Assembly (NCBI GenBank): GCA_965228045.1
Contig: OZ245789.1
Coordinates: 2,232,001-2,296,000 of the forward strand
DNA length: 64,000 bases
Direction: 5' to 3'
Source: JANQEU01 sp965228045
GTDB taxonomy: Bacteria > Bacteroidota > Bacteroidia > Cytophagales > Cyclobacteriaceae
The notes under the pieces are model-generated. The model did not search any database. It had not been told where the DNA came from and saw only the letters and a program-made list of their open reading frames with translations. A program made the translations under genes and the position numbers. This document shows, in pieces, positions 8,848-16,587 of the stretch; the first letter of the stretch is position 1; each line of letters opens with the position of its first letter.

Positions 8848-9896
8848 CAATTCAATTTTAGTTCTCTTAAGATTTTTTCCGGGTTAAACCGATCATCCAA
8901 ATGGGGTAGATAATCATCGAAAGCTTCCTTTTGGAGCTTTGTTGAGTAGATCTCATGAAAAAAGTACCGTCCATCTTTGATTACATAATTTAAGATAAAA
9001 AACCGGTATGCTTCCTTGATAAACAATATCTCCTCTGCGGTCAACGGATAGATTTCGTGGTATGCTTTAAGGAAGATCATAAATCGATCTTCCATCACGG
9101 GGTCTATATTATAGCTGAAGATCGTTTTGTCTCCGGCGGTGGAGCATACTCTGCTGAAAAAATAAAAATCCAAGACACGAGAGCTCATTCTAAACCAGTC
9201 ATAATCCCATCGGGAAAAAAATTGAGTGTCGCTTGTAACAGAAAAATTTCCAATATTCCAATCGACAAATACGGGAATCGGATCCCAGTCATTGGCACAA
9301 AGCCGATCCAGGTTTTCATGCAGGACATCAATCTGGGATTTGATCTGGTCAGTCATACCCCTGTGCTGGAACTGACCCACCTCACTGTCCAGGATTTTAT
9401 TGAGGTGATCGGTGTCTGACTTAAGAGTCTTGGACCAGTCCGGAAGGTTATTTCTCAATCTGTGACAGGTTTTATGAAATCTGGCAAGTTCTGTTCCCAG
9501 TGTCTCTATCTGGGTTTCATTCAATATTTTTGGCAACATCTTATCAACACGGATGGGATTGTAGAAGACTACCCATGCCTTTAGAAGGCTATCCTCGTGC
9601 ACATATATATACAGCTGGTTTTTCTTAAGAAGTGATCTCGACAGGAAGTTATCATAGGGATTGGTAAGGTTATTTGCCAGCACGTTGATCAGGGTGTGGT
9701 CTTCCCTGAATCCCTCGAATGTCCCGAAATATGAAAGCTTTGCTATGATGTAAGACTCATCCTCCAGACGGAGCCTGAACACATGATTGGTGGATACCTT
9801 GGCACTTATGTCATTGACGTTCAGGACCTCTCTGCTTGGGTCGTAATCATGCCAGGCATTTTCAATTATAGAAATGAAATCAATGTGCATCATCAT
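8847..9896 (-). CDS. aminoglycoside phosphotransferase-family kinase (APH-like)
   Basis: A 349-residue protein of the APH/choline kinase fold. The N-lobe has VSTNHVFRLRLEDESYIIAKL (phosphate loop and lysine). The catalytic loop reads PVFVDWNIGNF, where Asp and Asn replace the usual HGDLHxxN-type arrangement, and WDYDWFRM provides the metal-binding Asp. Three consecutive ATG codons begin the gene; the first was used. It is translationally coupled to the HAD hydrolase, so the pair may phosphorylate and dephosphorylate related small metabolites. It is probably a metabolite kinase rather than a resistance enzyme, but the substrate is unknown. Confidence 0.75.
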   Translation of the reverse strand: MMMHIDFISIIENAWHDYDPSREVLNVNDISAKVSTNHVFRLRLEDESYIIAKLSYFGTFEGFREDHTLINVLANNLTNPYDNFLSRSLLKKNQLYIYVHEDSLLKAWVVFYNPIRVDKMLPKILNETQIETLGTELARFHKTCHRLRNNLPDWSKTLKSDTDHLNKILDSEVGQFQHRGMTDQIKSQIDVLHENLDRLCANDWDPIPVFVDWNIGNFSVTSDTQFFSRWDYDWFRMSSRVLDFYFFSRVCSTAGDKTIFSYNIDPVMEDRFMIFLKAYHEIYPLTAEEILFIKEAYRFFILNYVIKDGRYFFHEIYSTKLQKEAFDDYLPHLDDRFNPEKILRELKLN

Positions 9897-9910
9897 AGTT
9901 TCGACAAAAT

Positions 9911-9942
9911 AAAAAATGCCCGCTTCATTGCAGGCATTTTTT
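9911..9942 (-). terminator. rho-independent terminator after citrate synthase
   Basis: A perfect ten-base stem, AAAAAATGCC paired with GGCATTTTTT, closes a 12-base loop and ends in a T run on the minus strand. It lies 22 bases past the citrate synthase stop and just upstream of the phosphotransferase start. That leaves about 14 bases between hairpin and start codon, so the phosphotransferase promoter must overlap the hairpin or the gene must depend on read-through. Confidence 0.8.
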
Positions 9943-9964
9943 CTTTAAGAATTTTTATGAATTC

Positions 9965-11251
9965 CTATCGCTTAGATATATCCGTGTAGTCGCGTTCATT
10001 CGCACCGGTATAGATCTGGCGAGGTCTTCCGATTGGTTCTTTGTTTTCTCTCATTTCTTTCCACTGAGCGATCCAGCCCGGAAGTCTGCCAAGTGCAAAC
10101 ATCACCGTGAACATTTGAGTAGGGATACCCAATGCACGGTAAATGATACCAGAATAGAAATCGACATTTGGATACAGCTTTCTTTCCACAAAGTAATCAT
10201 CGTTGAGGGCTACTTCTTCCAATCCTTTTGCAATGTCCAACACAGGATCCACTACGCCAAGCGCCGTTAATACTTCATCCGCAGCCTTTTTGATGATCTT
10301 AGCTCTGGGATCAAAGTTTTTGTAAACTCTGTGACCAAACCCCATCAATCGGAAAGGATCATTTTTGTCTTTGGCTTTGTCCATCCATTTGTTCACGTCA
10401 CCTCCGTCATCCTTAATGCCTTCCAGCATCTCAATCACCGCCTGGTTTGCACCACCATGGAGTGGACCCCAAAGAGCATTGATGCCTGCAGAAAGCGAGG
10501 CGTACATGCTTGCCTGAGATGACCCAACAATTCTAACCGTCGAAGCAGAACAGTTCTGCTCGTGATCAGCATGAAGGATGAGTAGCTTGTCCAGTGCTTT
10601 TGCCACCACAGGATCTACCTCGTAATCCACCGAAGGCAGGCTGAACATCATGTGAAGGAAATTACTGCAGTAATCCAGCTTATTACTTGGATAGGCAACA
10701 GGATGTCCCATTTGGTTTTTGTAGGCCCATGCAGCAAACGTTGGCATCTTAGCTAATATCCTGATGATGCTGAGGTTGACCTCATCCCATGATCTGTTGG
10801 GATCTGTGGAATGTGGGTAAAAAGCAGTCAAAGCAGTAACCAACGAGGACAAAACCCCCATAGGGTGGGATTTGGAGGGGAACCCATCCAAAATCTTTTT
10901 GAAATCCTCATGCACAAGTGTATGCTTGCTTATCTGGCCTTCAAATTTCCTCAGCTCCGTTTCATTCGGGAGCTCACCATAGATCAGAAGGTACGAGACC
11001 TCAAGGAATGTAGATTCGTTGGCTAATTGCTCGATAGGATATCCCCTGTACCTCAGTATACCTTTCTCACCATCCAAAAAAGTGATAGAACTTGTAGTAG
11101 AACCAGTATTTTTAAATCCCGGATCAATTGTGATTACTCCTGACTGTCCCCGGAATTTACTGATGTCTATCGCTACTTCTTGTTCGGTTCCTTCTATGAC
11201 GGGTAATTCATACTTATTCCCGTTAATGATAATTTCAGCAGTATTGGACAT
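9965..11251 (-). CDS. gltA: citrate synthase
   Basis: A type II hexameric-type citrate synthase of 428 residues that condenses oxaloacetate and acetyl-CoA in the TCA cycle. Catalytic regions are present: LILHADHEQNCSAST, WGPLHGGANQAV (His), MGFGHRVYKNFDPRA (His) and PNVDFYSGI (Asp). The extended N-terminus (ELPVIEGTEQEVAIDISKFRG) is the small beta domain found in Gram-negative enzymes that are NADH-sensitive. It is a single-gene unit with its own terminator. PEP carboxylase nearby would supply the oxaloacetate this enzyme consumes, but the two genes are not in one operon. Confidence 0.97.
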   Translation of the reverse strand: MSNTAEIIINGNKYELPVIEGTEQEVAIDISKFRGQSGVITIDPGFKNTGSTTSSITFLDGEKGILRYRGYPIEQLANESTFLEVSYLLIYGELPNETELRKFEGQISKHTLVHEDFKKILDGFPSKSHPMGVLSSLVTALTAFYPHSTDPNRSWDEVNLSIIRILAKMPTFAAWAYKNQMGHPVAYPSNKLDYCSNFLHMMFSLPSVDYEVDPVVAKALDKLLILHADHEQNCSASTVRIVGSSQASMYASLSAGINALWGPLHGGANQAVIEMLEGIKDDGGDVNKWMDKAKDKNDPFRLMGFGHRVYKNFDPRAKIIKKAADEVLTALGVVDPVLDIAKGLEEVALNDDYFVERKLYPNVDFYSGIIYRALGIPTQMFTVMFALGRLPGWIAQWKEMRENKEPIGRPRQIYTGANERDYTDISKR

Positions 11252-11284
11252 TTATTGTTGCTTTATTTTGCTTGTTTAAAATAC

Positions 11285-12106
11285 TTAATTTCCTCCAAGA
11301 ATCAACGGTAATCCATCTTCTCCACCACCGACAACGATGATTTTCGAGTTCGGTGAATTCGCCAGTTCTCTTGTTGCTTCGATGCCTCTCATTCGTAACA
11401 GGTTAGGCGTCAAGGAACTGTTGATTATTTCATTCGCTGCCGCTTCTCCTTCAGCCATGATCCTTTTTCTTTCTGCCTCACTTTTTTCCCGCTCCAGTCT
11501 GAATTCGTAAGCCAAAGCTTCCTGCTCCTGCTGGAGCTTATTCTCAATGGCCGCTCTGATTTGATCAGGAAGCGCTATTGAGCGGATCAAAAGTGCCCGC
11601 ATCACGATATAACCCTCTTCGCCAAGGGTACGTTCACTTTCAGTCGTAATTGATCCTTCGACTTCTGGTCTTTTGGTGCTGTAGATTTCTTCAGCTGTAT
11701 ATCGACCCATTACCTGTCTTACCGTAGAGCGAACTTCAGGGATAACCAGTCTGCGAATATAATCACGTTGAAACGTTTCATGAATTTCGCCAATCTTGTC
11801 GTACATAGGGTGGAATCGAACGGTAACGTCTACATTGATGTTCAAACCGTTTTTATCAAGGACATCCATGGTCTCTTCAATTTGATTTTCTGACACATCA
11901 TAGATGTAGACATCGTTCCAGGGTGCTTTCACATGAAAACCCGGACGGACTACGTTTTCTTTATCCAATCCGCCACTGAATTTATAGAAGATCACAGCTC
12001 GTTCTGTGGCCTGAATGGTGTAGAATATGCTATTTGATAATGAAAAAATTACAATTACAGAAATGGCAATTACAACAATTACCGGTAGATATTTTCGGTT
12101 ATCCAT
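11285..12106 (-). CDS. SPFH/prohibitin-family membrane protein
   Basis: A 273-residue protein with one N-terminal transmembrane helix (about residues 7-28) and an SPFH (band 7) domain: IQATERAVIFYKF, VVRPGFHVKAPWNDVYIYD and VTVRFHPMYDKIGEIHE. An alpha-helical coiled segment rich in Ala, Glu and Arg follows (LQQEQEALAYEFRLEREKSEAERKRIMAEGEA in two parts). Prohibitin-like proteins form large ring cages in the membrane, often with FtsH-type proteases. No hflK partner is adjacent, so it belongs to the single-gene prohibitin group rather than HflKC. It is divergent from ppc. The cellular role is inferred only from the family. Confidence 0.88.
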   Translation of the reverse strand: MDNRKYLPVIVVIAISVIVIFSLSNSIFYTIQATERAVIFYKFSGGLDKENVVRPGFHVKAPWNDVYIYDVSENQIEETMDVLDKNGLNINVDVTVRFHPMYDKIGEIHETFQRDYIRRLVIPEVRSTVRQVMGRYTAEEIYSTKRPEVEGSITTESERTLGEEGYIVMRALLIRSIALPDQIRAAIENKLQQEQEALAYEFRLEREKSEAERKRIMAEGEAAANEIINSSLTPNLLRMRGIEATRELANSPNSKIIVVGGGEDGLPLILGGN

Positions 12107-12208
12107 TGTTTCTTGGTTTTACTTTTTGTGTAAAGATAACACCACTAATACTTCCCTATGTTCCAATCCAATTATCTATTTTAGTTTATTATCATTGCAA
12201 GTATCCCC

Positions 12209-12226
12209 ACTGACACCGCGGTCAGT
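12209..12226. promoter_or_regulatory. inverted repeat between the SPFH gene and ppc
   Basis: ACTGAC and GTCAGT form six-base arms around ACCGCG, about 45 bases upstream of the ppc start. It is a candidate operator for ppc or the divergent SPFH gene. The arms are short and no regulator is evident, so this is weakly supported. Confidence 0.25.
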
Positions 12227-12269
12227 AAACATTGCCCTGAAATTAAGGTGATTTTGAAAGAAAATAATA

Positions 12270-15047
12270 ATGAGTATGAATCTGAAAGAGGTATTTGAAG
12301 ATACGAAAGACGCATTGGGCAAACCATACAATGACCTTATCTTTTTGCTGGAGGCTTTAAAAGAAGTGTTGGTCACAAATGGCGATCAAGACATGGCAAA
12401 ACAGGTTCCGTGGGTTAATGACATCGATCATATTGATGCCAATACCCTTACGCCCAGACACTTGCAGTTATACTCTCTGATCTTTCAATTGATCAATATG
12501 GTGGAGATCAATGGTGCCGTCCAAAGTCGCAGAAGTGTAGAGGAAAAGAAGTTGTCCAATGTGAACGGATTATGGGCTCAGAATCTGGAGGAATTGATAA
12601 AAGCCGGATATAAGGAAGACAGAATATTTAAAGAATTACCAAACACCCATATCGAGCCTGTCCTCACGGCGCACCCTACAGAGGCCAAACGAGTAACGGT
12701 CCTTGAGCATTACAGGGAGCTATATTTATTGCTTGTACAGCGTGAAAACTCAATGTACAACCATGAAGAAGTTCTGAATATCCGTCACAACATCAAGCAG
12801 ACGTTGTTCAGATTGTGGAAAACCGGTGAAATCTACCTGGAAAAACCGGATGTAACTTCGGAACTTGGGAATGTGCTTCACTATCTGGTGAACGTATTTC
12901 CGGAAGTAATTTCGATTGTCGATAGAAGGCTGATTCAGGCTTCTGAGAATGTGGGGCTGGACAGAGATAAGCTGGTGAGTGAATTTGCTTTTCCTAAAAT
13001 CACCTTTGGAAATTGGGTAGGCGGGGATCGCGATGGGCATCCTCTGGTGACTGCGGACGTGACCAGGTATACATTACTCACACTACGACTCAACGCATTT
13101 GTAGTCATAAAAAGAAAGCTAAGTAAGCTTCTGCAGAGATTGAGCTTTAGCTGCCAATTGGAAGAACTTACCGAAAAAAGTCAGGCCAGACTAAAAGAAA
13201 TGGTGAAGGAACTGGAAGAGCGGGGAGAGGAGACTTTAAGTCGAAACAAAGGGGAGGCGTTCAGGCAGTTCATTGGTCTGATGATAGCTAAGCTGCCTGT
13301 TGATACGCAGCGAGGTCATGCCACGCAGCTGGCGGACATCTCAGGTGCGTATGTTCATTCAAGTCAGCTGATCAATGATCTGAAGCTGCTTCAGGAATCA
13401 TTGATTCTGAATGGTGCCAAGACGGTAGCTTATGATGATGTGGTGACGGTCATGAGGGTGGTGGAGACTTTTGGATTCCACCTGGCTGCGCTTGACATCA
13501 GACAGAATAGTGATTTTCACGATAAAGCCATTGAGCAGCTTATGGAAGCGGCGGGAATTGAGGACAGGGATTTCCCGAACTGGGACGAAGAGAAGCGTGT
13601 GCAATTCCTTTCAAATGAGCTTAAGTCAGCAAGACCGTTCACGTCGCCTATGACGGACCTGGGTCCGAATGCAAAAACCGTGATGGAATGCCTGCGTACC
13701 GTGGAAGCACATACAAGAAGATTTGGTACGAATTGTATAGGTTCCTTCATAGTGAGTATGACCAGGTCATTGTCGGATTTGTTGGTGGTTTATGTGCTTG
13801 CAAGGGAAGCAGGATTGATTGAAATGACTCCGGATGGAATTGTTTCCAAGATTCCGGTGGTGCCACTACTGGAAACCATTGAGGATCTGGACAACGGCCC
13901 CAAAATACTCTCGGAGTTCCTTTCATACCCCATGACGCAACGGACTTTAAAATTCCTGGCCAAAAAGAATGGTGATCCGGAGCTGAGGCAGCAGGTTATG
14001 GTAGGCTATAGTGATAGTAATAAAGATGGCGGCATCATGGCCAGTCAATGGAATCTTTACAAAGCCCAGTATAAACTCAGCGAGATCGGATCGGAAATGG
14101 GAGTGAGTATCACATTTTTCCATGGTAAAGGAGGTTCGATCAGTCGGGGATCCGGCCCAACACATTACTTCATCAAGGCACTTTCACATTCCGCCATACG
14201 TGGTGGTATTCGACTTACGGAACAAGGTGAGACCATAGCACAGAAATATGCCAACAAAGTGAACGCTGCCTATAACCTGGAACTGCTTGTCGCAAATTCG
14301 GTTCAGAAGTCCCTGGTGGACCGGGAAACTAAAAGAACTTATCATCCTTTGGCGGAGATTCTGGATTTCCTTTCGGAAGAATCCAAAAAAGCCTACGAAC
14401 AAATGATGCAGAGTGAAGGCTTTATTCCTTTTTTCAGACAGGCCACACCAATCGATGCCATAGAGACCAGTAAAATTGGGAGCAGACCTGCCAAAAGAAC
14501 TGGTGCCGCGTCTCTGGAAGATCTTAGGGCGATTCCATGGGTGTTTTCATGGAGCCAATGCCGATTTCATATGACAAGCTGGTTTGGAGTTGGGAGCAGT
14601 CTGCAACGGTTGAAAGACAAATCAGAAGACGACTACGGTAAATTAAAAAAGGCTTTGAGCTCTGATCCGTTTATCCGGTATGTTTTCACCAATATCGACA
14701 CAAGCCTGGCGGCAACGGACGAAGAGATTATGATCGAATATGCAAATCTGGTAGAAGATACAGCACTAAAAGACAAGTTTTTTAAGATTTTCAAAGACGA
14801 ATTGAATTTGACGAAAAGTCATTTAAAGGCGTTGCTTGAGAGAGACATTAGTGAGCGACGTAAGAACCACTATCATTCTAATAATCTTCGTTCTTCTTTG
14901 CTGGTGCCTCTTCATGAGAGACAGATCAACTTATTGAAACTTTGGCGAAAACAAAAAGATGAAGATCATCAGGATAAGGACAAAACCCAGATCGAATTGA
15001 TGCTGACCATCAATGCGATCGCAGGAGCCATGAGAAACACCGGGTGA
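12270..15047 (+). CDS. ppc: phosphoenolpyruvate carboxylase
   Basis: A 925-residue PEP carboxylase, close to the usual length, that adds bicarbonate to PEP to give oxaloacetate and refill the TCA cycle. The key motifs are present: VLTAHPTEAKRVTV (catalytic His), WVGGDRDGHPLV, VGYSDSNKDGG, ITFFHGKGGSISRGSGPTH and the C-terminal INAIAGAMRNTG. The glycine-rich loop reads GKGGSISRGSG rather than the more common GRGGTVGRGGG, so this is a divergent subtype. The metallophosphoesterase begins 17 bases after its stop and is probably co-transcribed. The enzyme is usually allosterically controlled, but no site for this can be read directly here. Confidence 0.95.
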   Translation: MSMNLKEVFEDTKDALGKPYNDLIFLLEALKEVLVTNGDQDMAKQVPWVNDIDHIDANTLTPRHLQLYSLIFQLINMVEINGAVQSRRSVEEKKLSNVNGLWAQNLEELIKAGYKEDRIFKELPNTHIEPVLTAHPTEAKRVTVLEHYRELYLLLVQRENSMYNHEEVLNIRHNIKQTLFRLWKTGEIYLEKPDVTSELGNVLHYLVNVFPEVISIVDRRLIQASENVGLDRDKLVSEFAFPKITFGNWVGGDRDGHPLVTADVTRYTLLTLRLNAFVVIKRKLSKLLQRLSFSCQLEELTEKSQARLKEMVKELEERGEETLSRNKGEAFRQFIGLMIAKLPVDTQRGHATQLADISGAYVHSSQLINDLKLLQESLILNGAKTVAYDDVVTVMRVVETFGFHLAALDIRQNSDFHDKAIEQLMEAAGIEDRDFPNWDEEKRVQFLSNELKSARPFTSPMTDLGPNAKTVMECLRTVEAHTRRFGTNCIGSFIVSMTRSLSDLLVVYVLAREAGLIEMTPDGIVSKIPVVPLLETIEDLDNGPKILSEFLSYPMTQRTLKFLAKKNGDPELRQQVMVGYSDSNKDGGIMASQWNLYKAQYKLSEIGSEMGVSITFFHGKGGSISRGSGPTHYFIKALSHSAIRGGIRLTEQGETIAQKYANKVNAAYNLELLVANSVQKSLVDRETKRTYHPLAEILDFLSEESKKAYEQMMQSEGFIPFFRQATPIDAIETSKIGSRPAKRTGAASLEDLRAIPWVFSWSQCRFHMTSWFGVGSSLQRLKDKSEDDYGKLKKALSSDPFIRYVFTNIDTSLAATDEEIMIEYANLVEDTALKDKFFKIFKDELNLTKSHLKALLERDISERRKNHYHSNNLRSSLLVPLHERQINLLKLWRKQKDEDHQDKDKTQIELMLTINAIAGAMRNTG

Positions 15048-15064
15048 TTTTGTGACAAACCAAG

Positions 15065-16141
15065 ATGGCCAATAAGGTAATATCCACCAAGAATCTTTAC
15101 CATCAGCTTGACAAGATTTTTGATCAAAGTCAGACCATTGAGCTTAAAGAGGGCCGGAAATGGGTGATCTTTTCGGACCTGCATATGGGTGATGGTGGAA
15201 GTACCGATGACTTTCAAAACAATGCAGATCTCTTTCAAACTGTACTGAAAGACCACTACCTCCATTACGATTATAACTTGATCCTGAATGGAGACATTGA
15301 GGAGCTGCAGCGGTTTTCACTTAAGAAAATCATCAAACGCTGGAAAAGCGTTTATGACCTCTTCGACACTTATGCAGATCAGTTGGAGCTTTATAAAACG
15401 ATCGGAAATCACGATTTGCAGTTAAAGGTGATGAAGGATCTGCCATTTGCGTACAACATCGTGGAAGGTCTGAAACTACAGCATGGGGAGAACAATCTTT
15501 TTGTTTTCCACGGTCATCAGGCCAGTAAAAAGTACCAGGAACATAATGAACTGATCGGGTTTACGCTGAAATACTTCGCCAACCCACTTGGGATCAAGAG
15601 TTATTCCGTCTCACACAGCAGCAAGAAGCAATACAAAATAGAAAAGCGGGTTTATGGATATTCATCATATAATAAGATTGTTTCCATCATTGGGCATACC
15701 CATCGGCCTTTGTTTGAGTCTTTGGACAAAATAGACAGACTGAAATATAAGATAGAGCAACTATGCCGGGATTTTGTTGATTCAAATCAGGACAGATCCG
15801 ACGAGATCAAAGACAGCATCAAGTCCTACAAAAAGGAGCTTAAAAATTACCATAATGAGTCAAATGAACAGAGTTTTCAAAGCAACATGTATAACTCACT
15901 TTTCCATATTCCGTGTTTGTTCAATAGCGGCTGCGTGGTAGGGAAAAGGGGCATTACTTGCCTTGAAATCGAAGAAGGTGTCATTCGACTTGTACACTGG
16001 TTTGATAAGAAAATCAGTAAAAAATACCTGATTCATACCGGCTATGAACCAGAACCGATGGAGGGAACCGACTTCTACAGGATGGTCATCAATGAAGAAT
16101 CCCTGGATTACATCTTTGCCAGAATTAGGCTTCTTGCATAA
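15065..16141 (+). CDS. calcineurin-like metallophosphoesterase
   Basis: A 358-residue protein with the full dinuclear-metal set: FSDLHMGDG (D-x-H), LNGDIEE (GD), TIGNHD (GNHD), VFHGHQ (HGH) and IGHTHRP (GHTH). The layout resembles UDP-2,3-diacylglucosamine diphosphatase (LpxH-like) and related UPF phosphoesterases, but an insertion of charged helices (about residues 220-270) before the C-terminal HWFDKK part is unlike LpxH. It probably hydrolyses a phosphodiester or nucleotide in the cytoplasm. No signal peptide was seen. It follows ppc closely, which may only be shared transcription. Confidence 0.85.
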   Translation: MANKVISTKNLYHQLDKIFDQSQTIELKEGRKWVIFSDLHMGDGGSTDDFQNNADLFQTVLKDHYLHYDYNLILNGDIEELQRFSLKKIIKRWKSVYDLFDTYADQLELYKTIGNHDLQLKVMKDLPFAYNIVEGLKLQHGENNLFVFHGHQASKKYQEHNELIGFTLKYFANPLGIKSYSVSHSSKKQYKIEKRVYGYSSYNKIVSIIGHTHRPLFESLDKIDRLKYKIEQLCRDFVDSNQDRSDEIKDSIKSYKKELKNYHNESNEQSFQSNMYNSLFHIPCLFNSGCVVGKRGITCLEIEEGVIRLVHWFDKKISKKYLIHTGYEPEPMEGTDFYRMVINEESLDYIFARIRLLA

Positions 16142-16206
16142 AGTCTTTAACTAGAAGTAGTGATTTACAGCCAGATATAATGACTCTAATTTCATTACCA
16201 GTGGCT

Positions 16207-16238
16207 ATTGAGTCAGATGGTACTATTTTCCATATTTG
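16207..16238 (+). promoter_or_regulatory. possible Bacteroidota-type promoter
   Basis: ATTG at 16207-16210 is followed after 20 bases by CATATTTG (16231-16238), close to the TTTG/TAnnTTTG pattern of Bacteroidota sigma-ABfr promoters. It ends five bases before the ATG of a 60-residue ORF, which would give an almost leaderless message. The match is imperfect. Confidence 0.3.
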
Positions 16239-16243
16239 TGCTA

Positions 16244-16426
16244 ATGGAATCAATTGCCACATTTGACCAATTCTTAATTGATCTGGAAAGGCGAATCAGG
16301 GAGGACCCTGCGTTAAAGAAGGAAATAATCCTGGATGCCATTCGGAGAATTGGTTGCCCATACCTTCGAGATAAATTTCTGAACGAGTATGGGATAGACC
16401 ATGAAGATTCTATGCCCAACCCTTAG
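16244..16426 (+). CDS. small soluble protein of unknown function
   Basis: A 60-residue ORF beginning MESIATFDQFLIDLERRI and continuing ALKKEIILDAIRRIGCPY, ending in DHEDSMPNP. It is amphipathic and helical with no signal peptide. I do not recognise a family. The ATG at 16244 is preferred over an in-frame upstream TTG-initiated extension because a promoter-like sequence ends just before it. The stop TAG overlaps the left edge of a perfect 16-base palindrome. It lies between the phosphoesterase and the iron operon with no obvious operon partner. Composition looks protein-like, but whether it is translated is uncertain. Confidence 0.45.
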   Translation: MESIATFDQFLIDLERRIREDPALKKEIILDAIRRIGCPYLRDKFLNEYGIDHEDSMPNP

Positions 16427-16440
16427 GAGTAGCTACTCCT
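16425..16440. repeat. perfect 16-base palindrome AGGAGTAGCTACTCCT
   Basis: The sequence is identical to its reverse complement and begins within the stop codon of the 60-residue ORF. It could be an operator or act as a terminator-like structure, but it has no following T run. It is one of three symmetric elements within about 150 bases before the TonB receptor gene. Confidence 0.6.
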
Positions 16441-16453
16441 CCCTAGAATTAGT

Positions 16454-16477
16454 TACCAGATATACCTAGCTCTGGTA
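16454..16477 (+). terminator. hairpin TACCAGA/TCTGGTA upstream of the iron operon
   Basis: Seven-base arms TACCAGA (16454-16460) and TCTGGTA (16471-16477) surround a ten-base loop. It may insulate the upstream ORF from the iron operon. There is no T-run, so a rho-independent terminator is doubtful. Confidence 0.35.
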
Positions 16478-16551
16478 CCCCTACAACTATATGAATTTTG
16501 ACCAGTGCTAGCGATTGACAAAGCGCTGCAGACCGCCTCAACTTTGCATTG

Positions 16552-16568
16552 TTTAGAATCATTCTAAA
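16552..16568. promoter_or_regulatory. Fur/DtxR-like operator TTTAGAATCATTCTAAA
   Basis: A perfect 8-1-8 palindrome (TTTAGAAT, C, ATTCTAAA) lies immediately before the TonB-receptor gene. Its inner part matches the 7-1-7 Fur pattern TGATAAT-N-ATTATCA at most positions. An iron-responsive repressor binding here would suit the siderophore-type operon that follows. It overlaps a TTG that an ORF finder would take as the start, which argues for the start at 16588. The binding protein is inferred. Confidence 0.6.
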
Positions 16569-16587
16569 TAATCTTAAAAAAGTAGAG

